From NCBI GenBank assembly GCA_031267115.1, contig JAIRZS010000138.1:1-22936 (forward strand): DNA of 22,936 nucleotides. The letters run 5' to 3'. The notes under the pieces were generated by a model that worked only from the letters and a program-made list of their open reading frames with translations, was not told the DNA's origin and did not search any database. Source of the stretch: Treponema sp. Lineage in GTDB: Bacteria > Spirochaetota > Spirochaetia > Treponematales > Breznakiellaceae. The translations under genes were made by a program, and so were the position numbers. Shown here piece by piece: positions 7,976 through 14,866 of the stretch. Numbering within the stretch: position 1 is the stretch's first letter; each line of letters opens with the position of its first letter.

Positions 7976-9190
7976 ATGGAAACCAGGCCGGCCCCGGCCG
8001 AACCGGCAGTTTTTGAAACCCTCGCCAATAACGGGTACTCGTTAAAACTCCGGGCGTTCAGCGCCCTGGACTTTTACTGGGGGCATAGCCCGCTTCCCTT
8101 CGTCTGGGCGGAAACCAGCGCCGACATTTCCGATCTTGCCCGGTTCTTTGAAAACCTCCGTTTTCCCGGAACAGGCATTGCCGACGCCGCGGCGGACCAG
8201 GGCGGAAAACGCTGGTACTTTCACTGCCTCGATGACGAGCGCGATTCGGGTTTTTCCCGGAACGGGGAAAAACAACCCGCGTACAGGCTGCTCTCATTTT
8301 TCCGGGACGCGGCAACAGGACGATTCTGGGACCCGCTGGGATTATACCCCCTCCTGCGCGAACTGCGGGACGGAAAAGCCCCGGACAGTTACGGGCAGAC
8401 AGGCGCGGCAGGTATGATGATGGATCGCTGGTGGAAAGAGATCAGCCCCTCTTCAGGCCGCTGCCGGGCGCTTACGGAAGGGTCCCTGATCTTAGCCCGC
8501 TATGCCCGCCCCGGAGACCAGCCCGGCGAAGCGCGCATGATCCGGGAAATTTCCCGGACAGTGGGCAATCTCGCGGAAGGTTTTCCGCCCTGCGCGGAGG
8601 CCCAGCAGCTTTTGCTCGCAAGCCTCATGCTTTCCCCCCGGCCGGATCTGGGCCTGGAACTGCTCAAAGAGGCGGGATTTGTGGAACAGTTCTGGCCGGA
8701 GCTGGCGGCCCTGGATAATGTCGATCATTCCAAAGAGTACCACCCAGAAGGCAATGTCTGGAAACATACCCTGGAAACTTTCCGCTACCGGAAAAAGTAC
8801 GATCTCGTCCTTTCCCTGGGGCTCCTGCTTCACGATGTGGGAAAGCCTCTCTCCGAATCTTCCAGGCAGCGCCGCTTTGACGGCCATGCCGAACTGGGCG
8901 CCCGCCTGGCCGGAAGATTTCTGGAACGCCTGGGTTTTTCGGACAAGACCATCAGGGATGTATGCTATCTGGTAAAGAACCACATGCTCCCCGCCGCCCT
9001 TCCCCGGCTTCCCCTTTCAAAAACAGCGGAAGTTTTGGAATCCGGCCTTTTCCCCGCGCTGCTGGAACTCTATCGCTGTGACGAATCTTCCTCGTTCAAG
9101 GGCCTGGACGGTTATTACGAAAGCAGCGCCGCCTACCAGAGTTACCTGCGCAGCAGGCGCAATCCGTACAAAAGGCAGCATTATACCTGA
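7976..9190 (+). CDS. HD-domain protein related to the C-terminal half of CCA-adding/poly(A) polymerase family
   Basis: The 404-residue product ends in an HD domain like that of bacterial tRNA nucleotidyltransferases: His264 in WKHTLE, His286-Asp287 in LLHDVGKP, then GHAELGA and a conserved NHM. Just before it (about residues 210-240) is LMLSPRPDLGLELLKEAG, the typical linker between head and HD domain in those enzymes. The first 200 residues are where the nucleotidyltransferase head should be, but I see no GG-x-x-R-D or DxD metal site. It therefore probably no longer adds nucleotides, and may be an HD phosphohydrolase or phosphodiesterase on a nucleotide or RNA end. The start is ATG 7976, with AAGGAAG 5 bases upstream. 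It stands alone between a hairpin cluster and a convergent operon. Confidence 0.75.
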   Translation: METRPAPAEPAVFETLANNGYSLKLRAFSALDFYWGHSPLPFVWAETSADISDLARFFENLRFPGTGIADAAADQGGKRWYFHCLDDERDSGFSRNGEKQPAYRLLSFFRDAATGRFWDPLGLYPLLRELRDGKAPDSYGQTGAAGMMMDRWWKEISPSSGRCRALTEGSLILARYARPGDQPGEARMIREISRTVGNLAEGFPPCAEAQQLLLASLMLSPRPDLGLELLKEAGFVEQFWPELAALDNVDHSKEYHPEGNVWKHTLETFRYRKKYDLVLSLGLLLHDVGKPLSESSRQRRFDGHAELGARLAGRFLERLGFSDKTIRDVCYLVKNHMLPAALPRLPLSKTAEVLESGLFPALLELYRCDESSSFKGLDGYYESSAAYQSYLRSRRNPYKRQHYT

Positions 9191-9259
9191 CTTTCGAACA
9201 TTTCTAAAAAGGCGGCAGCCCCGCCGAGCAATTCTCAGTTTGCCCGGCAAAAAGCAACA

Positions 9260-9363
9260 GGACACCGCAGAAATTTTTCAGGGGTCCTGTCCGGGGGTAA
9301 AAGTCCCTCCTTACGGAGGGCGCTTTTCCCCCGGCCACCCCTCGCTGTAATTTTCCGGTGTCC
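9260..9363. repeat. 104-base imperfect palindrome (MITE-like or structured RNA element)
   Basis: The element begins with GGACACCG (9260-9267) and ends with CGGTGTCC (9356-9363). Moving inward, the arms keep pairing in blocks: AATT, CAG, GGGGT/ACCCC, CCGGGGG/CCCCCGG, AAAAG/CTTTT, and CCCTCC/GGAGGG around a TTAC loop (9305-9320). It fills most of the gap between two convergent genes. I see no clear target-site duplication. The core hairpin followed by CGCTTTT could itself end transcription of the HD-domain gene. Confidence 0.75.
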
Positions 9364-9414
9364 TTTCACTGGTCAGTAAAATAGAGAATCGTCGGCTACA
9401 AGGGAAAATAAAGG

Positions 9415-9456
9415 AAAAAAATCCGTCAAATTAAGGATAATTTGCCGGATTTTTGT
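9415..9456. terminator. Bidirectional rho-independent terminator between convergent transcription units
   Basis: AAAAATCCG-T-CAAATT (9417-9432) pairs with AATTTG-C-CGGATTTTT (9439-9454), giving a 15-bp stem with one mismatch. It is flanked by an A-tract on one side and a T-tract on the other, so it can serve both the plus-strand HD-domain gene and the minus-strand exporter operon. Confidence 0.8.
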
Positions 9457-9490
9457 GGTTGAAGAATCATGTGTTGAAACTGCCCCGCCC

Positions 9491-11998
9491 TCATTCCGGT
9501 TCCTTTTTCCCATTGCTCAGCAGCATGGCGGCGGTCCAGGCGGCGCTAAGGCCGGTAAAAACGGTAAGGCCGAATATGCGGACCGGCACAAAGGAACTCA
9601 GGGCCAGCGCGCCGAAAGACAGGGCGGTGGTGGCGAATGAGAGAAAGATCGCCACGATCGTCAGAAAAGACGGGCGGCCCTTGGTTTCGTTTTCGGTGAT
9701 GTAGAACATATAGTCAAGGCCCAGGCCGAATACCAGTATTAAACCTACTACAGGGAAAAAACCCAGGGGAATATCAAGACACGCGAGCATCGTGATTGTC
9801 ACCAGGACGAGGAGGAAGGGGACAAGGCATATACGCAGGGTTTTTACCCAGGAATAAAAGCGTTTTACTATCAGCGCAATAAAAAGGTAAGCGCCCAGAA
9901 AGAGGAACAGCATAATCCGCGTAAGTTTGTCAAGCTCATCCCCAATATCCCTGACCTTGTTCATAAAAAACACATTTTCCGTTTCTTCGGCAATGGCGCG
10001 GAAGGCGGCCTCGTCACGGGCGTGCAGGGGAAGCACGCAGGAATAATAAGCGCCGCCGGTCTCGCCTATCCACACATTGGAAACAAGCTCCATAAGATAC
10101 GCGGGAATGTTTCCGCCGCCGGAAGCGCCTTCGCCCGTTTCGGGAGCGGCAGGGCCGGGCGGCAAGACATAGCTGCCCCGCGCGGCCTCAAAATCCCGGC
10201 GGAACGTTTCGGCGGAATCCAAGGGAAAGCCAAGCGCGGCAAACTGGCTATCCGCCAGGGGCATCAGATTCCGGGATGCTTCGTAGTTCAGTTCCTGCGT
10301 TTTCCGCGAAGGCACAAACAGGGACGAGGCCAGGTACGATTTCAGAATCCCCGCCTTAATCCCGTTGTCCAGCCTGACGCGGAGAGCTTCCTCGTTTTGC
10401 AGAACTTCTTCGGGCGAGGAGCCGGCAACGATAAAATACCAGCCTGCGGAACCGAGGTTGAGCGCCCCAGCGGCTATTCTTTCCGATTCCATCAGCTCCC
10501 CGGTCATGGTATAAAGGCCCCGGATATCGTTCTCCACCCGCAGCTTGTCCCGGTTTGCCGCAAGCAGTACCAGGCTGGCGGCAAAGATAAGCGCGAGGAG
10601 CGCCTTGCGGAGCGCGGAAGCTTTCCGCCGGGAAAAGCCGGAGCCGCTTTCCCCGGCAGGCCGGGAAGCGCCGGGCCGCGCGGTTCCGCCGGGGAGGGGC
10701 AGCACGCGCCGGCTTTCGGGCGGAAGGGCGATGAGCGGGTAGACAAAGCTTACGGATAAAAAAGAACTTAAAAGGCCTATAAAAGAAAAAACCGCGAATT
10801 GTTTAAGGATAATAAAAGGCGCGAAAAAAAGGGCGATAAAACAAACTTCGGTAGAGATAAAGCTTAACAGTATCCCCTTTATAATAAACCGCCGTATTTC
10901 AGGCCCCGATTTGATGAGCGGGTTTCCCTTCCAGTGGACAAAGTGGTGGATGGAATAATCGACACAGGTCCCGATAAGCGTGGTACCAAAAACAAAGGAC
11001 AGGACATGAACTTCCCGGAAAAAAAGCAGCACCGCTGTTACGGCGGAGAGGATAGAAAGACAGGCCGCCGCGACCGAGACTACAATCGGGAGGGGGGAGC
11101 GGAACACATAGATAAAAAGGAAGGCAATGATAATAAGCGTTACCGTTGATATAAGGGAAATTTCCCTTTGGGCGCTTGAGGAACTTTCGTAACTGTGGAA
11201 GGGGCTTCCTGAATAGACAAAACCCAGGCCGGGATTTTCAGCGGCAAGGACGCCCGACGCGTCGTATATTTTTTTTACCCCGCTATCCGCATTGGTAATA
11301 GCCGCGCCCCGGGGCGTCAGCGAAGCGCGGAGGAGGACATACCAGAGTTCTTCCGCGTCAGGGGACGGCCTGTATTGGGACGCAAGCACATCGTCCTTCA
11401 GACTCATGGAACCGGCTGAGGACAGGGTAGTTTCCAAAAACCGCCTCATGCTCCGTTCGGCAAGCAGGAAGGGGTCCTGTTCAAGATTATCCAGCGCGGT
11501 AAAGGTAAAGGCCCCGTAGACGGAAGCAAGGGCTTCGGCGGCAACAAGCGGGGCGTCTCCGTCTTCGAGTAGAGAGCGCGTATTCCCGTCCAAAAGAGCA
11601 TAGCGATAATTGAAAAGATAACCGGAAAGCTGCCCGGAAACAGTTTCGTCAACATAAAGGGAAACATTCTCGAAAAGCCCCTCTGCGGAAGGGCCGGCAA
11701 GTTCCGCGTAAAGAGCCTCGGCCCCTTTTTTTGCCTGGAGAAAATCGCGGTGCCCGATCAAAACGGTAAGCTGCCGGGAAGTCCTGTCTCCCAGCTTTTT
11801 GTCCGCAGCGGCGGAAAGCGGCCTTCCGGACGACGCGGGGAGTATATCAAACAGATTGGTGTTGATGCGTACCGGCCCCAGGAACAGCAGGGAAAGGCCC
11901 ATGGCCGCGAAAAGCCCCCCGTGAAAGAAAATCCATACCCAATGGGAAAAGATTCCGGAAAATTTCTGCGACAGACGCCCGGGTTTACTGCGGAGCAA
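9491..11998 (-). CDS. MMPL/RND-family exporter (ApeM-like, COG4258 type)
   Basis: The 835-residue integral membrane protein has two repeats of a large extracytoplasmic loop followed by a membrane bundle, with about 12 hydrophobic segments. The signature GTCVDYSIHHF lies in the first bundle and GLGLDYMFYITE in the second; these are the charged membrane-helix motifs of the MMPL group. Such exporters are paired with LolA-like proteins in aryl-polyene and related lipid clusters, where they are thought to move the lipid product towards the cell surface. The start ATG overlaps the end of the LolA-like gene by 14 bases, which points to translational coupling. It is the last gene of the operon and is followed by the bidirectional terminator. 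Confidence 0.85.
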   Translation of the reverse strand: MLRSKPGRLSQKFSGIFSHWVWIFFHGGLFAAMGLSLLFLGPVRINTNLFDILPASSGRPLSAAADKKLGDRTSRQLTVLIGHRDFLQAKKGAEALYAELAGPSAEGLFENVSLYVDETVSGQLSGYLFNYRYALLDGNTRSLLEDGDAPLVAAEALASVYGAFTFTALDNLEQDPFLLAERSMRRFLETTLSSAGSMSLKDDVLASQYRPSPDAEELWYVLLRASLTPRGAAITNADSGVKKIYDASGVLAAENPGLGFVYSGSPFHSYESSSSAQREISLISTVTLIIIAFLFIYVFRSPLPIVVSVAAACLSILSAVTAVLLFFREVHVLSFVFGTTLIGTCVDYSIHHFVHWKGNPLIKSGPEIRRFIIKGILLSFISTEVCFIALFFAPFIILKQFAVFSFIGLLSSFLSVSFVYPLIALPPESRRVLPLPGGTARPGASRPAGESGSGFSRRKASALRKALLALIFAASLVLLAANRDKLRVENDIRGLYTMTGELMESERIAAGALNLGSAGWYFIVAGSSPEEVLQNEEALRVRLDNGIKAGILKSYLASSLFVPSRKTQELNYEASRNLMPLADSQFAALGFPLDSAETFRRDFEAARGSYVLPPGPAAPETGEGASGGGNIPAYLMELVSNVWIGETGGAYYSCVLPLHARDEAAFRAIAEETENVFFMNKVRDIGDELDKLTRIMLFLFLGAYLFIALIVKRFYSWVKTLRICLVPFLLVLVTITMLACLDIPLGFFPVVGLILVFGLGLDYMFYITENETKGRPSFLTIVAIFLSFATTALSFGALALSSFVPVRIFGLTVFTGLSAAWTAAMLLSNGKKEPE

Positions 11999-12668
11999 AG
12001 AAGGTCCTTTCCCGGGCGCTTAAGTTTCCCGGGTAACTGTGGTTTGAAAGCCTGTAACTAATTACATCGCCGTTTTGCTCGTAGAGCGTAATATCGCGGA
12101 TAAGCGCGGTCTGAATCCCGCCCCCCCCTGATTCGCCTGACATTAAAATCCGCGAGGCAAACAGTTTAACGGATTTTTCTTCGGGGATAAGCCCGATAGT
12201 CCAGGAATTCCCGGACTCGGCAAAATAGACCGCGAAATTTTCCAGAAGCAGCCGGGAATTGCCGGTAAAAATAGCGCTGATAGTATCCGCCAAACGGAGA
12301 AAGGTTTCATTTCCCCGGGCGTCCAGCCTTGTCTTGGCGCCCGAAGGCGTGGATTGGAAAATATAGTCCCGGCCTACCGTCATGGTAGAAGGAAAAGGCG
12401 TTTTTGTATCCCACACCATGCCCAGTTCCGCGGCGATGATAAAATCCCCCCGGGAAACCAGGGAACGGTTCAGGCGGCTGATGATCTTTGTCTGTTCAAA
12501 ACCGCCTTTGATAACCGGGTTCTTCGCCAGATCCGCGCAAATACCGTCGAAGCGGGAACGGGTGTTTCCGTCCAGGGGGCGGCTAAAAATTTCCGCGCCC
12601 TCTGTCTGGGCCCGCGCGGGAAACAGGGCGACAACCAGTATTATACTAAAGCAATAAATATGTTTCAT
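11985..12668 (-). CDS. LolA-like outer-membrane lipoprotein carrier (ApeL-like)
   Basis: The 227-residue product has a cleavable signal peptide (hydrophobic segment about residues 5-19, likely cut after ARA). The rest is beta-rich, with the spacing of a LolA/COG2834 fold (FEQTKIISRLNRSLVSRGDFII, then MVWDTKTPFPSTMTV). LolA proteins bind lipid chains in the periplasm. Members beside MMPL exporters in aryl-polyene-type clusters probably hand the lipid product between membranes. It starts 14 bases after the thioesterase gene and overlaps the exporter gene by 14 bases. Confidence 0.8.
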   Translation of the reverse strand: MKHIYCFSIILVVALFPARAQTEGAEIFSRPLDGNTRSRFDGICADLAKNPVIKGGFEQTKIISRLNRSLVSRGDFIIAAELGMVWDTKTPFPSTMTVGRDYIFQSTPSGAKTRLDARGNETFLRLADTISAIFTGNSRLLLENFAVYFAESGNSWTIGLIPEEKSVKLFASRILMSGESGGGGIQTALIRDITLYEQNGDVISYRLSNHSYPGNLSARERTFFAPQ

Positions 12669-12682
12669 CGTTGTATCTCTTT

Positions 12683-13129
12683 TTATTCAGAAGGAAGATG
12701 GCTGCCCCGCAGCAGCGCTTCTACCCGGTTTACAAAAACCGGGGGACAGACAAAACAGGATTCACCCGTAGCGGCATTAATCGCCATCTGGGTGCTGTTT
12801 CCCTTGGTACGCAGTTCCCCGCTTGCCGCGTCATACAGTTCGTACCGTATCTTGATACAGTTTTCGTATTCCTCAAGGACTGCCAGCGCCCGTACCCGGT
12901 CCCCGAATCTGAAAGAACCGATATATTTTAGGGAAACGCCGGTTACCGGAAACTGGTAGCCAGATTCTTCCATGTGGAGATAGTTATAACCGATTTTATT
13001 CAGCAAAGCGCATCGGGCCTTTTCAAAGTACTTGACATAATTGCCATGCCAGACGATGCGCATAGAGTCTACATCGTAAAATTCCACCGTAAACTCTATC
13101 TCCGCGCTTAATTTTTTCGAATCCGCCAT
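12683..13129 (-). CDS. Hotdog-fold acyl-CoA/acyl-ACP thioesterase, YbgC/4HBT type (ApeK-like)
   Basis: From ATG 13129 the product has 148 residues, normal for a single hotdog domain. The N-terminal FYDVDSMRIVWHGNYVKYFE is the classic 4HBT motif with the catalytic Asp and the following Gly/Asn-Tyr, and KYIGSFRFGDRV follows. The open frame extends upstream to 13405, but that part lies inside the acyltransferase gene in another frame and is not protein-like. AAGGGA stands 6-8 bases before ATG 13129, and the acyltransferase stop is only 10 bases away. Likely role: release or editing of thioester-bound acyl chains in this lipid pathway. Confidence 0.87.
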   Translation of the reverse strand: MADSKKLSAEIEFTVEFYDVDSMRIVWHGNYVKYFEKARCALLNKIGYNYLHMEESGYQFPVTGVSLKYIGSFRFGDRVRALAVLEEYENCIKIRYELYDAASGELRTKGNSTQMAINAATGESCFVCPPVFVNRVEALLRGSHLPSE

Positions 13130-13139
13130 ATCCGTCCCT

Positions 13140-14096
13140 TTACCGGGGTTCGGCCCAAAAGTCATAAAAATTATACCACTGATAGGGGTAAAGCATACAG
13201 TAGTATTCAAGCCATCCGGCAAACAGCCGGGCCAGTTGTTCCATCCGCTGTTCCCGTTCTTTCCGGGGGCAGTCGAAACTGACAGGGACCCTGTGTATGT
13301 ACATATTGTACTGCGAGACAAGGGACAGATCCTTCCGGCGCAGGGTAAAGACAAAATAAGCAGGGGCTTCCAGCAGGGCGGTAAGTAAAAACGGGCCATA
13401 GGCAAAGGGCGCTTCCCGGCCCAGAAATGGCAGATGAAAGTACTTGTTCCGGGTATTCGCCGAGGTACGATCCCCCGCTATAGCCACCAGTTCCCCGCGG
13501 CCGATACGGTCCTGAAGCAGAATTACTGTCTCGGGACCCACTTCGTTGACGCTGATAGTCTGAACCTGCGATTCAGGATTGAGTTCCTGAAGCATCCGGT
13601 TAAAATACCCGGTAACGGAAAAATCCACCAGCACCGTGACCGGCACATTCCGGGAAAGCCCGGTACGGCTGAAACCCGCCAGCGCGCGGATAAATTCAAT
13701 GTTACCCAGATGGGAAGTGAGGAGGAGCGCCCCCTTCCCCTGTTCAAGCCCTTCGATCAATTCGCCTATGTCATCCTCCTGAAAGCGGACGCGGTCAAAC
13801 AACGCCTTACCTCCCCATGCTTCGACCTTTTCAATCAAAGCCAGGGAAAAGGCGGTGATATGAGCCAGCGGGCGGCACGTTTTTTGGCCGGGCCTTTGGG
13901 CGTTGATCCTTTCCAGGTAGCGGCGCGATTCTGTCCTGGCCCGTCCGGAAAAAAGGTAGTAGAAAAAACTTACCATACAGGCAATGACGCGCAGTAAAAC
14001 TACCGGGAATATCCTGAATAAAATCAGAATCAGTTTTACATGCCAATACCCGGCCGTTTCTTCACGGTACTCGGACCAATGGGCGCGTCCGTTCAT
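13140..14096 (-). CDS. LpxL-like lipid acyltransferase (COG4261 type, C-terminal half of ApeJ)
   Basis: The product from ATG 14096 has 318 residues. It has an N-terminal membrane segment (about 22-48) and the HxxxxE motif in TSHLGNIEF, the active site of the LpxL/HtrB acyltransferase group. DRTSANTRNKYFHLPFLGREAPFAYGPF follows and matches the substrate-binding part of that family. The earlier in-frame start at 14294 would lie inside the glycosyltransferase gene. ATG 14096 overlaps the glycosyltransferase stop as ATGA, so coupling favours it. In aryl-polyene clusters that I recall, this domain is often fused behind a GT2 domain; here the two are separate, adjacent genes. Predicted role: attaching the acyl chain to a membrane carrier. 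Confidence 0.85.
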   Translation of the reverse strand: MNGRAHWSEYREETAGYWHVKLILILFRIFPVVLLRVIACMVSFFYYLFSGRARTESRRYLERINAQRPGQKTCRPLAHITAFSLALIEKVEAWGGKALFDRVRFQEDDIGELIEGLEQGKGALLLTSHLGNIEFIRALAGFSRTGLSRNVPVTVLVDFSVTGYFNRMLQELNPESQVQTISVNEVGPETVILLQDRIGRGELVAIAGDRTSANTRNKYFHLPFLGREAPFAYGPFLLTALLEAPAYFVFTLRRKDLSLVSQYNMYIHRVPVSFDCPRKEREQRMEQLARLFAGWLEYYCMLYPYQWYNFYDFWAEPR

Positions 14097-14866
14097 CCGG
14101 CCGCCGCCTTGCCGCGCCTGCCCCGGAATTTGGCGGCAAGCAAAACCGGCAGGCGGACAAGCATGCCGGCGCAGAGGCGGGTAAATCCCAGGCTGATCCT
14201 GATATTGTCCTGTACCGGCCTGAAATGGGAAACGCCGCCCTGGGGATAACTGACACGGACCGGGTAAAAGAGCAAGGGGACATGTTTCCAGCACAGGCGG
14301 ACAAGTATTTCCGGATCAAAACCCATACGCTTGTCAATAAACGTATGGCGGCAGACGCGCCAGGCCGGTTCCACAGGGTATACCCGGAACCCGCAGAGTA
14401 CGTCCTGTATCTCCGAAGACAGGGTAACGATCTTCGCCCAGGTATTGGCTATTTTCCGGCCGTTTTTCCGGCTCAGGGGGACGGAACTGTCAAACTCAGG
14501 CCGGCCGCAGACAAGCGCTTCCGGATGCGCGGCGGATACCTCAAGAAAAAACCCCGCCTGTTCGGCATCGTGCTGGCCGTCGGCATCTATCTGGAGTACA
14601 TGGGTAAGCCCTTCCCCGCGGGCCTTGTCGATACCCGCTATCACCGCAGCGCCCTTGCCGCCGTTTTTTTTCCGGGTAACCAAAACCGCGCCGGGCGTAT
14701 CCGCGGCGATCTTTGCCAGGCAGCCCTTTGTTTCCGCATTACTCCCGTCATCAACCAGAATAACGGGGAGTCCGTAACGGGCAAGTTTTTGAACTACCGA
14801 AACCGCCGTTTCCCCGTGATTGTAAACCGGAATAAGAAAGCCCTGCCTTACCGGATTCCCGCTCAC
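14093..14866 (-). CDS. GT2 family glycosyltransferase (dolichol-phosphate-mannose-synthase type, N-terminal half of ApeJ)
   Basis: The 257-residue single-domain GT-A protein has LIPVYNHG near the N-terminus, VDDGSN for nucleotide binding and the metal-binding DADGQHD at about residue 92. Further on are DVLCGFRVYP and RMGFDPEI, both typical of polyprenyl-phosphate and lipid-directed GT2 enzymes. It lacks long transmembrane tails. The start is GTG, overlapping the preceding stop as GTGA, and its own stop overlaps the next gene as ATGA. It probably adds a sugar to the lipid or its carrier; donor and acceptor cannot be told from sequence. Confidence 0.86.
   Translation of the reverse strand: MSGNPVRQGFLIPVYNHGETAVSVVQKLARYGLPVILVDDGSNAETKGCLAKIAADTPGAVLVTRKKNGGKGAAVIAGIDKARGEGLTHVLQIDADGQHDAEQAGFFLEVSAAHPEALVCGRPEFDSSVPLSRKNGRKIANTWAKIVTLSSEIQDVLCGFRVYPVEPAWRVCRHTFIDKRMGFDPEILVRLCWKHVPLLFYPVRVSYPQGGVSHFRPVQDNIRISLGFTRLCAGMLVRLPVLLAAKFRGRRGKAAAG

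Noticed and set aside
10022..10759. 245-codon open frame on the plus strand
   Set aside because: It is antisense to the MMPL exporter, which has clear membrane segments and motifs; no ribosome site or family match was seen.
13130..13405. 92-residue N-terminal extension of the thioesterase
   Set aside because: It overlaps the acyltransferase gene in another frame. The hotdog domain is complete from ATG 13129, with a ribosome site just ahead.
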